Below, one piece after another: positions 48,518-56,080 of a DNA stretch of 64,000 nucleotides (positions within the stretch are counted from its first letter, which is position 1; each line of letters starts with the position of its first letter). The stretch lies in contig CAXGAH010000001.1 of the NCBI GenBank assembly GCA_964007875.1, forward strand, positions 124,001 to 188,000, written 5' to 3'. Both the position numbers and the translations under genes were made by a program. The notes beneath the pieces were generated by a model. The model was given only the letters and a program-made list of their open reading frames with translations. It had not been told where the DNA came from and did no database searches. This stretch comes from UBA1275 sp002323515 (GTDB lineage: Bacteria > Bacteroidota > Rhodothermia > Balneolales > Balneolaceae).

Positions 48518-49255
48518 ATGAAGCCAAAACGATCTGTTGCGCCCAAACACAAACGTACCAGCAAAAAATGGACAGGCACCACACCGAATATTGAAATCGT
48601 TTATGAAGACAATCATTTACTGATCATAGACAAGCCAGCAGGGTTACTATCGCAAGCTGACAAAACCAACAATGTCGACCTAACCGAATTATGTAAACAA
48701 TATTTGAAAAAAGCCTACAATAAACCAGGTAATGTATATTTAGGCTTAACTCACCGTCTTGACCGGCCCGTAAGCGGGCTGATGGTTCTCACCAAAACAT
48801 CCAAGGCCGCTTCGCGTATTTCCCAGCTTATCCGTGAATATCAACTAAAAAAAACCTATTGGGCCATTGTGCATGGGCGAACCCCATTGGAAGCAACCTA
48901 TGAACACTTTCTTAAAAAAGATTTAAAAACCAATAAAACCAAAGCTTTTAGTTCTAAAAAATCTGGTACCAAACCTGCCGTTTTAAGTTACACTACCCTT
49001 AAACAAAGTGCCCATTATAGTCTTATCGAAATCGATTTAGTGACAGGGAAACCGCATCAAATTCGAGCTCAGCTTAGTAAAATGGGCTTCCCACTGTGGG
49101 GCGACTATAAATATGGGGAAGAGGAAACCGGCCCTGGTAAATCACTTGCACTCAGGGCTTATGCTTTAGCCTTTGAACATCCAGTCAAAAAAGAATTAAT
49201 GAACATAAAAGCTGATATATTTCGTCAACAACCCTGGAATTTGTTTGACTATTGA
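48518..49255 (+). CDS. RluA-family pseudouridine synthase
   Basis: This enzyme isomerises uridine to pseudouridine in rRNA or tRNA. THRLDRPVSGLMVLTKT contains the catalytic Asp82, with IVYEDNHLLIIDKPAGLLSQ upstream and TGKPHQIRAQLSKMGFPLWGDYKYG (core GKPHQIRAQL) downstream. At 245 residues it lacks an S4 domain, and a basic N-terminal tail is present. The target uridine is unknown. It follows the symporter by 15 bp. Confidence 0.9.
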   Translation: MKPKRSVAPKHKRTSKKWTGTTPNIEIVYEDNHLLIIDKPAGLLSQADKTNNVDLTELCKQYLKKAYNKPGNVYLGLTHRLDRPVSGLMVLTKTSKAASRISQLIREYQLKKTYWAIVHGRTPLEATYEHFLKKDLKTNKTKAFSSKKSGTKPAVLSYTTLKQSAHYSLIEIDLVTGKPHQIRAQLSKMGFPLWGDYKYGEEETGPGKSLALRAYALAFEHPVKKELMNIKADIFRQQPWNLFDY

Positions 49256-49288
49256 ATCGAAGCAAAGATTGAGATAACACCTCGCTTT

Positions 49289-50245
49289 ATGTTTATTCCC
49301 TCTAAAACCGCGTTCAATGTGTATTCGAAGTTCACTACACTTAGAAAACACCCTTCAATTGCTCCACTCTTTCCTCCCATCATTCATTCCTACTACGATC
49401 AAACAGAAGTTAAGATAAATCGGCTTGGTCGCTTAATTTCACCACTGTTCAAGGGGAAGAAGGTTGCCGCATGTGAGTTTCAAGATAATAAAGCCTTTAA
49501 GAATCCATGGAATGCAGCCTGGATTCCCAAGATGTTAGCACTTGATGATTGGCTACTCAAAGGGGATTTACATCATATAGTATTTAGAAAATTGGCATTA
49601 CATAGAACCATTCAGGACCGTTTAATGAATCGCAATTCACCTATTACACAATTAGTGGTTCTAGGAAGTGGAATCGATCACATAGGTTGGGTCTTTTCAG
49701 ATAAGTGTGCCTGCTTTGAATTGGATATTGAACCCATGATCACTTTTAAAAAAAAACTCTTACCAACACTGAACCAAAAGGTAAATTTTAACGACTTTGA
49801 TGCTACTAAGAATGCTTTAGATCAGTGTCTTAAACAACAGCCTGCATTCAATTCCAATAGACCTAGTTTATTTATCACTGAGGGATTTATAGATTACATT
49901 CCAAAAGAAAATCTAGTCTCTTTACTATCGCAAATAAAGCATATCAATCCGAAAAATGAGTGGATGAGCACCCATTTTGATCGTACTTTACTTAGCCGTA
50001 ATCAACGCTTTTTCTTTGAGTTTGGTGTACAAATCACAGGAGAACATTTGCAATCCAATTTACACAAAGAACAAGTCGTCTCCATTGGGTCCAATATTGG
50101 ATTCGACTTGATTAATGAATGGGCACATATACTTGAACTGTTGGGCAACCACAATATTTTTAGTGAAGCTAAGTTGAACAGAATTGAACGGAAGGTACTG
50201 CATCAGAACAACATGAATGGATGTAGCATTTTACATTTTAAGTAA
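49289..50245 (+). CDS. Class I SAM-dependent methyltransferase, LCM (leucine carboxyl methyltransferase) type
   Basis: This 318-residue protein resembles the PF04072/TIGR00027 family. QLVVLGSGIDHIGWVFS is the SAM-binding loop equivalent to GAGLDTR, CACFELDI the acidic strand that follows, and PSLFITEGFIDYIPKENL the family-specific loop (core ITEGFIDY). In bacteria these are O-methyltransferases of unknown substrate. Conservation looks moderate. Confidence 0.78.
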   Translation: MFIPSKTAFNVYSKFTTLRKHPSIAPLFPPIIHSYYDQTEVKINRLGRLISPLFKGKKVAACEFQDNKAFKNPWNAAWIPKMLALDDWLLKGDLHHIVFRKLALHRTIQDRLMNRNSPITQLVVLGSGIDHIGWVFSDKCACFELDIEPMITFKKKLLPTLNQKVNFNDFDATKNALDQCLKQQPAFNSNRPSLFITEGFIDYIPKENLVSLLSQIKHINPKNEWMSTHFDRTLLSRNQRFFFEFGVQITGEHLQSNLHKEQVVSIGSNIGFDLINEWAHILELLGNHNIFSEAKLNRIERKVLHQNNMNGCSILHFK

Positions 50246-50394
50246 GATAAAGTCGAGTAGCTTACTATTATGTAGTATAGTTACATTTCACTTGTTATTT
50301 ACAAAGATTCCATGAATTAGGTCTTGCCCACAAACTTGGTTTTAAACGACCGATTAGTAATATTAACTGCAATCATTAGAACAAACTTTTTATT

Positions 50395-51357
50395 ATGGCA
50401 ACACATGCTAAAACCAACAATGAGATCATTCAACTACAAGTATTTGTTGGCCTAGCAATTATTGGGCTAAATTTTTTCCTGTACGAGTTGTTTGAAGCTA
50501 TCCGTTACTACGCACTAGCCGCCTCGATCTTAATCATTGGTATGCCGCATGGTGCATTAGATCACAAAATCTATTTTAAAGCCCTACATAAAGAAGAAAC
50601 TGTAAAGACACAGATTTTATTTTATGCAGGATACTTGTTGGTCGTAGCCGTGTACGCCTGGCTTTGGTATGTCCAACCCTTTATAGGATTTGTATTATTT
50701 ATGTTGTTGACCTTATACCATTTTGGCCAATCCGATACCGAACGGTTACCCTTAAACGGTTCTCTAAAACAGTTATTTATTTTGGCAAGAGGTCTTAGTA
50801 TAGCCGGGCTCATACTTTTTGGAAGCGATCCTTTTTATACGTCTAGAATCGTGGAATCGGTCACTGGAATATCACTTATTTCTATCGTATATAACTTTAC
50901 TACTACAGAAGAGCTACGTCTATTTTTTGCCCTAATGTATCCCAGTATTTTTCTTTTAGGGAGCTTGGTTTCTAAACAAATACCCTTAAAAAGCTGGCTA
51001 AGCTTGGATGCACTCGTGGTTCCTGCCCTCTTCTCATTGGTCGATCCAATCTTCGCTTTCGCCCTTTATTTTGGTTTATGGCACGGATACAATCACACAA
51101 AAACCATGCTGGATTTTCTGAGTAGCAAGGATGAACAAATTGGTTTCGGATGGTTCTATAAAGAAACTGCCTTGTTCTCAGCAATTTCTTATATAGGGCT
51201 TGTCCTAATATATTTTCTGGTAGAAGCATTTGGCGACGAAGCCTTATTGGTCGCTATTTTATTTACTCTGATCAGTGTAATTACCTTACCTCACATGCTT
51301 GTGGTAGAGCAAATGTATCGAACATTTGATAAAGCAGATGGTGATCAGTCGACCTAA
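50395..51357 (+). CDS. blh: Beta-carotene 15,15'-dioxygenase, Brp/Blh family
   Basis: This membrane iron enzyme splits beta-carotene into two retinal molecules. At 320 residues it is multi-pass. The iron-binding histidines are recognisable: H52 and H57 in GMPHGALDH, H109 in LYHFGQSD, H230 and H234 in WHGYNH, and H300 in LPHMLVVE. It is convergent with the rhodopsin gene 84 bp away, the usual functional partner. CrtY at 8.4 kb supplies the substrate. Confidence 0.94.
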   Translation: MATHAKTNNEIIQLQVFVGLAIIGLNFFLYELFEAIRYYALAASILIIGMPHGALDHKIYFKALHKEETVKTQILFYAGYLLVVAVYAWLWYVQPFIGFVLFMLLTLYHFGQSDTERLPLNGSLKQLFILARGLSIAGLILFGSDPFYTSRIVESVTGISLISIVYNFTTTEELRLFFALMYPSIFLLGSLVSKQIPLKSWLSLDALVVPALFSLVDPIFAFALYFGLWHGYNHTKTMLDFLSSKDEQIGFGWFYKETALFSAISYIGLVLIYFLVEAFGDEALLVAILFTLISVITLPHMLVVEQMYRTFDKADGDQST

Positions 51358-51390
51358 CTGACTGTATTAAAATTAAAAGCATGGTCAAAA

Positions 51391-51441
51391 AAAAAGCCTC
51401 ATCAATTGATGAGGCTTAAAAAAATCAGTTTAAACTGATTT
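51391..51441. terminator. Two back-to-back perfect palindromes between blh and rhodopsin
   Basis: The first hairpin, 51394-51417, has 12-base perfect arms (AAGCCTCATCAA and its complement) flanked by an A run on the left and AAAAAAA on the right. It can therefore terminate in both directions. Immediately after it, 51422-51441 is a second perfect palindrome of 10-base arms (AAATCAGTTT / AAACTGATTT) that touches the rhodopsin stop codon. The first is a bidirectional terminator with good confidence; the second may stabilise the rhodopsin mRNA 3' end. Confidence 0.9.
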
Positions 51442-52203
51442 CTATGCCATTGCGTATCCTTCTTCGTCTGACTTGGCTTTTGCAATAGCATATATCAGAC
51501 ATCCATAACCTGCTTTAGCAGCAACGTCTGCAATAGTATAACCTACTTGAATTGACACAATGCCTGATCCAGCATCCATGAACATTGGTAGCATGTAGAC
51601 TATTGGATAATAACCCCAAGTAAAGATTAATAAAAGTCTAATGTTTCTAAAAAGAACTTTTACGTTACCTTCTTTGTCTGCCATAGCTATAGTGACTTCA
51701 TTCCAAAGCACCCAAACAATGTAAGCAAATGGTATTGTGCTTAAAAAGCCCCAAAGTCCTCTATGACCCATTAATTCATAGTTACCACCTGTTTCGCCTA
51801 TATACCCTGCAATTAGCATTGCTACAGTAGCGACTACTGTATTAAACATAAGCTTTTCTTTCTTTTGACCTGTAAGACTACATAAAAGTAGTAATTCTAC
51901 CACCAAAAGAGGTACAGTTAATAACCAATCCATGTAACGATATGCATCATTAAATGGTTTACCTGATGCTACATAATTACCACCTTCTAATACATAGGCA
52001 GCTTCCCATGAGCCGAAAATTCTAAAATAATGATATGCAGCTATACCCACTACTATTGTCGAAAAAACAACTGATAGTCTGTATTGTGGAGCTACTCTGT
52101 CTTTGGCTAGCATAAAAAATAGTCCTGAAAAGACCATAGAAGCTATACAAAATGATAACATATTGTAGACTAGAGAGTATTGATCTACCGTCAATGTTTC
52201 CAT
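51442..52203 (-). CDS. Microbial rhodopsin, light-driven proton pump, xanthorhodopsin-like
   Basis: This seven-helix retinal protein has 253 residues. Helix C reads YRYMDWLLTVPLLVVE: Asp92 proton acceptor, Thr96 and Glu103 proton donor (DTE outward proton pump type). Leu100 is at the spectral tuning site, where Leu means green absorption. His58 matches the counterion-partner His of proteorhodopsin. Asp226 and Lys230 in IADVAAKAG give the second counterion and the retinal Schiff-base lysine. Gly152 in GLWGFLS aligns with Gly156 of xanthorhodopsin (offset of 4, as for Asp92/96 and Glu103/107), the position that opens room for a carotenoid antenna. It faces blh and has a clear GGAG site before the ATG. 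Confidence 0.95.
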   Translation of the reverse strand: METLTVDQYSLVYNMLSFCIASMVFSGLFFMLAKDRVAPQYRLSVVFSTIVVGIAAYHYFRIFGSWEAAYVLEGGNYVASGKPFNDAYRYMDWLLTVPLLVVELLLLCSLTGQKKEKLMFNTVVATVAMLIAGYIGETGGNYELMGHRGLWGFLSTIPFAYIVWVLWNEVTIAMADKEGNVKVLFRNIRLLLIFTWGYYPIVYMLPMFMDAGSGIVSIQVGYTIADVAAKAGYGCLIYAIAKAKSDEEGYAMA

Positions 52204-52208
52204 TAATT

Positions 52209-52212
52209 CTCC
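52209..52212 (-). promoter_or_regulatory. Shine-Dalgarno site of the rhodopsin gene
   Basis: GGAG sits 5 bases before the rhodopsin ATG (ACGGAG-AATTA-ATG on the minus strand). Most genes in the window lack such a site. The histone-like gene has nearly the same leader. Confidence 0.7.
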
Positions 52213-52508
52213 GTTTAGTTAAAGATTTACTTTAATATAACTATTACTATTTCTTAATTAGTTCCCTAACAAACAAATAAGATGCACTTTTCTGATAAAA
52301 AAGCGCTTTCAATATTTGTCACTCAATAATCTATATAAACAATTGCAGTTCAATAATTTATAATATTCTTAATTAAGCAAATTGACTACTCCAATCTATC
52401 TTACTATTTAGTTGCTAGCAAATATTTTAAAAAAAAATAACAGCTGACAAGTTATTTTTGTGCGAGAATAACTCACATATTCCCATAACTAAAGTCACTG
52501 CAATACCT
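52213..52508. other. AT-rich upstream region of the rhodopsin gene
   Basis: About 300 bases between the rhodopsin start and the end of the 3-hydroxybutyryl-CoA dehydrogenase gene. It should hold the rhodopsin promoter. I see no ORF, RNA gene or strong hairpin, and no clean match to the TTTG/TAnnTTTG promoter pattern. Confidence 0.4.
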
Positions 52509-53387
52509 TCAGACTTCGTAGATATAGAAACCTTGCCCTGTTTTATTTCCTAAGTGGCCTTTATCTACCATCTCTCTAAGTAAAGGACATGGAGTATATT
52601 TATCATCTTGAAAGCCCTTATGTAGTACATTCATTATGTTTAAGCACACATCTAGGCCAATAAAATCAGCCAGTCGCAAAGGTCCCATCGGATGCGCCAT
52701 CCCTAAGGTAATTACCTGATCTATAGCTTCTTTCTTAGCCACGCCTTCATATAGTGCATAAATAGCTTCATTAATCATAGGCATGAGTATTCGATTACTG
52801 ACAAACCCGGGAAAGTCATGGACTCTAATCGGGGTCTTGCCTAGCTTCCTTGTAAGTGATTCTACCTTTTTGAACGTCTGCTCACTTGTTTTATTCCCAA
52901 GTATTATTTCAACTAAACTCATTATAGGAACCGGATTAAAGAAATGCATTCCAATCATATTCTCTGGGTGAGTTATGCCCTCTGCTAATTCAGAGATGGA
53001 TATCGAGGAAGTATTTGTGGCAAATATAGTTTTTTTGAGGCGCTTGGGGTCAATGCCCTGTTCTATTTGGCTCCAAATCTGTTTTTTTAGTGATAATTGT
53101 TCTGGAACTACCTCTAAAATCATATCAGCATCAGATATAGCTTGCTTTGTATCAGTGTATGTCTGTATACGGGCTAGACTAGAGCCCACCTCAATTGGCT
53201 TAATCTTCTTTTTTTCAGCCATGCGGTTCAAATTTTTTTCGATAGTTTGAAGAGCCATTCTAAGCTGTTCTTCACTAATATCCATTAATTTTACAGGAAA
53301 ACCTGCCATCGCACATACATGCGCGATTCCATTACCCATCGTACCTGCTCCAACAATTGTTATGGAATGTATATATTGATTATGCAT
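52509..53387 (-). CDS. 3-hydroxybutyryl-CoA dehydrogenase
   Basis: This NAD(P)-dependent 3-hydroxyacyl-CoA dehydrogenase of 292 residues is the stand-alone type. TIVGAGTMGNGIAHVCAMAG is the NAD-binding motif with the following acid in KLMD. IFATNTSSISISELA, GMHFFNPVPIMSLVEI (catalytic His region) and FPGFVSNRILMPMINEAI (core GFVSNRILMP) are diagnostic. It may serve fatty acid or PHB-like metabolism; no partner genes are adjacent. Confidence 0.92.
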   Translation of the reverse strand: MHNQYIHSITIVGAGTMGNGIAHVCAMAGFPVKLMDISEEQLRMALQTIEKNLNRMAEKKKIKPIEVGSSLARIQTYTDTKQAISDADMILEVVPEQLSLKKQIWSQIEQGIDPKRLKKTIFATNTSSISISELAEGITHPENMIGMHFFNPVPIMSLVEIILGNKTSEQTFKKVESLTRKLGKTPIRVHDFPGFVSNRILMPMINEAIYALYEGVAKKEAIDQVITLGMAHPMGPLRLADFIGLDVCLNIMNVLHKGFQDDKYTPCPLLREMVDKGHLGNKTGQGFYIYEV

Positions 53388-53593
53388 TTACGCTTCACCA
53401 ATTTTTATTGAATTTGTATAGTATTAATAATGCTAAGTGTATGTATTCAGTGTGTGCGATTTAGGCTATGTTTTATGCGTTGCTAAATTATATGAAACAA
53501 ACCATACATTTTTATTCATACCTAGACTCACTACTTTCTAGCTGTTAATCCTATTCAAATAGTCCGTCAAATTCAACCTTTTTATCTTTACCT

Positions 53594-56023
53594 ATGAATA
53601 CGCTTGTTAAATTTGCTCTTTTCATCGCACTTCTATTTTTAGGTGTATCAATTACCGCATTTTATTGGACATTTTGGAAGCCTTTACCCAATTATGAAAG
53701 CAGTAGCGAACATATTGCTTTAACCAATACAGTTGATATATTTTGGGATGATTTTGGTGTCCCACATATCTACTCTACGGATGAAACTGATTTGTATTAT
53801 GCAATGGGCTATGTGCATGCACAAGATCGATTGTGGCAAATGACCCTTTCCCAACTTGCTATGGAGGGAAGATTTGCTGAATTCTTTGGTGAAAATTTGG
53901 TTCCATTGGATCAGTACCAGCGCACACTAGGATTTTGGTATACAGCAAAGAAAATTGAACAACAACTAAGTGATAAAGAAAGAATTATTCTAGAAGCTTA
54001 CTCAAAGGGCGTGAACACCTTTATCCAAACGTATAGCGACCGTCTACCAGTGGAATTTGCCCTTACTGAAATGACCCCCATTAGCTGGACTATTACACAT
54101 TCTATTGGATTAACTCGACTCATGGCTTGGGATTTAAACCTGAGCTGGTGGAGTGAGCTTATGTATCAAGATTTGTCTCAAAAACTACCCCCTGACGATT
54201 TAAAAGCGATCATGGTAGCGTGGTCCGAAGGTTTACCCACTACCTTAAATAATCAAGAAAGTCAGTCACTATTAGGACTGTTAGACTTGGAATGGCAACG
54301 GCGAGATTTAATGGAAGTTGGTGGGTCTGCTATTGGAAGTAATGCATGGGCTATTGATGGATCTAAGACAACTACGGGATATCCAATTTTAGCAGGTGAT
54401 CCACATCTAGGCTTAGATATGCCAGGGAAATGGTATGAAGTTCACGCTCACCTAAATGGAAGAAATGTTTCTGGGGTAAGCTTAGCCGGTTTACCGGGTA
54501 TTGTACTTGGCCAAAATGATGATTTGGCATGGAGCTTTACCAATATTATGGCCGATGATACCGATTTCTATTTGGAAATGGTGAACCCTCAAGATCGAGG
54601 TCAATACAGAAGAGATACTCCTGAAGGCTTGGCTTATCTACCGTTTGATGTGAGAAGAGAGCGAATCAAAATAAAAGATGCCAGTGATCAATTTTTTGAT
54701 ATTCGATCTACGGCTCATGGTCCAGTTATTAGTGATATTTACCCTACAGATGCTATAGTGAACAATCAGGTAATTTCTATGCGATGGACTGGACACGAGA
54801 TTAGTCATGAAATAAAGAGTATGTATGGAATTAATTGGTCAACGAATATAGAAAGCTTCCAAAATGCTTTAAAAGATTTTGGCGTACCAGGGCAAAACAC
54901 TATGTATGCAGATAATAGCGGTAATATTGCCATGTTTAGCGCGGCCAAATTACCTATTCGAAAACATGACCCCTTGCTCTTACGACCAGGTTGGGATCAA
55001 GACTATGATTGGCAATCTTGGATACCTTTTGAGAAACTTCCTTCCATTATCAATCCAGAAAAAGGATGGATTGCCAATGCCAACAATAAAATAACGACCG
55101 CTGCTTACCCTCATTACATTGCAAGCTTTTGGGAACCCCCTTCACGCATCCAACGAATAGAGGAATTACTTAAAGCAGATAGCCTGTTTTCCATGGATAA
55201 AGTTGCTGAGCATCAAACCGATGTTTTTTCTCATTTCGCCTCGTCTCTTACACCCACCATAGTTAACTACATTGAATCTCAACAGGAGTATGATTTTAGC
55301 ATTGTGCTGAGTTACCTTAAAAATTGGGATTATAATTATACAAAGAATTCCACCGCTGCATCTATATTTGATGTTTTTTTCCTCCGATTTACTAAAAATA
55401 CCCTCTTAGATGAATTTGGCGATGATAGCTTCCGCCACTTTGTTCGTCATGAGTTAATTCCGGTTCGAGTGATACCTTTTCTAATTGAAACCAACAGCGG
55501 ACTATTTGATAATGTATTAACAAACGAAGTTGAAACTATTGAAGATATATTAATAAAGAGTATGCAGGAGGCTATTTATTATCTGAGTGATTTATATGGT
55601 CCTGAACCTTTTGAGTGGCGATGGGAACAATTACATACCATTCGGTTTTCTCCACCCTTATTCAAAGAAGCAGCACAAGATTCTTCTGCTCCCAAGGCCC
55701 TCAAACTAGTGGTCGATAACATTCTAAGCCATGGACCATTTCAGGTACCAGGGCATGGTATGTCTATAAATAACGGACAATACAATTGGGATACCCCCTT
55801 TGAAATGGTACTAGGAGCCTCGGTTCGAAGAATAGTCAACCTTGCCGACCTACGATTTTCCCGAAGTATTTTACCAACTGGGCAATCAGGAAACCCTTTT
55901 TCTTCTCACTTTGGTGATCAAACCTCATTATGGCTAGTGGGCCGTTATAAAGAATTAGTACAAGATAGCTCCTACGTTAAACTTAGTAATTGGCGACATA
56001 TGAAATTGATTCCAGTTCAGTAA
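53594..56023 (+). CDS. Penicillin acylase family (Ntn-hydrolase) protein
   Basis: This 809-residue autoprocessing amidase is synthesised as a precursor with an N-terminal membrane or signal segment (residues 5-26). Cleavage is expected before Ser249 in AIGSNAWAIDG, which would become the N-terminal nucleophile of the beta chain. The alpha chain part includes FGVPHIYS and GYVHAQDRLWQM. AGDPHLGLDMPGKWYE and the distal PGQNTMYADNSGNIA are typical. The natural substrate may be N-acyl-homoserine lactones, acylated peptides or lipopeptides. It sits directly before a GH3/beta-lactamase fusion. Confidence 0.92.
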   Translation: MNTLVKFALFIALLFLGVSITAFYWTFWKPLPNYESSSEHIALTNTVDIFWDDFGVPHIYSTDETDLYYAMGYVHAQDRLWQMTLSQLAMEGRFAEFFGENLVPLDQYQRTLGFWYTAKKIEQQLSDKERIILEAYSKGVNTFIQTYSDRLPVEFALTEMTPISWTITHSIGLTRLMAWDLNLSWWSELMYQDLSQKLPPDDLKAIMVAWSEGLPTTLNNQESQSLLGLLDLEWQRRDLMEVGGSAIGSNAWAIDGSKTTTGYPILAGDPHLGLDMPGKWYEVHAHLNGRNVSGVSLAGLPGIVLGQNDDLAWSFTNIMADDTDFYLEMVNPQDRGQYRRDTPEGLAYLPFDVRRERIKIKDASDQFFDIRSTAHGPVISDIYPTDAIVNNQVISMRWTGHEISHEIKSMYGINWSTNIESFQNALKDFGVPGQNTMYADNSGNIAMFSAAKLPIRKHDPLLLRPGWDQDYDWQSWIPFEKLPSIINPEKGWIANANNKITTAAYPHYIASFWEPPSRIQRIEELLKADSLFSMDKVAEHQTDVFSHFASSLTPTIVNYIESQQEYDFSIVLSYLKNWDYNYTKNSTAASIFDVFFLRFTKNTLLDEFGDDSFRHFVRHELIPVRVIPFLIETNSGLFDNVLTNEVETIEDILIKSMQEAIYYLSDLYGPEPFEWRWEQLHTIRFSPPLFKEAAQDSSAPKALKLVVDNILSHGPFQVPGHGMSINNGQYNWDTPFEMVLGASVRRIVNLADLRFSRSILPTGQSGNPFSSHFGDQTSLWLVGRYKELVQDSSYVKLSNWRHMKLIPVQ

Positions 56024-56080
56024 TTATTTATTGTCTATAACTAGAATAACAGACAATTACCCATACCCAGTTACCCCCTT

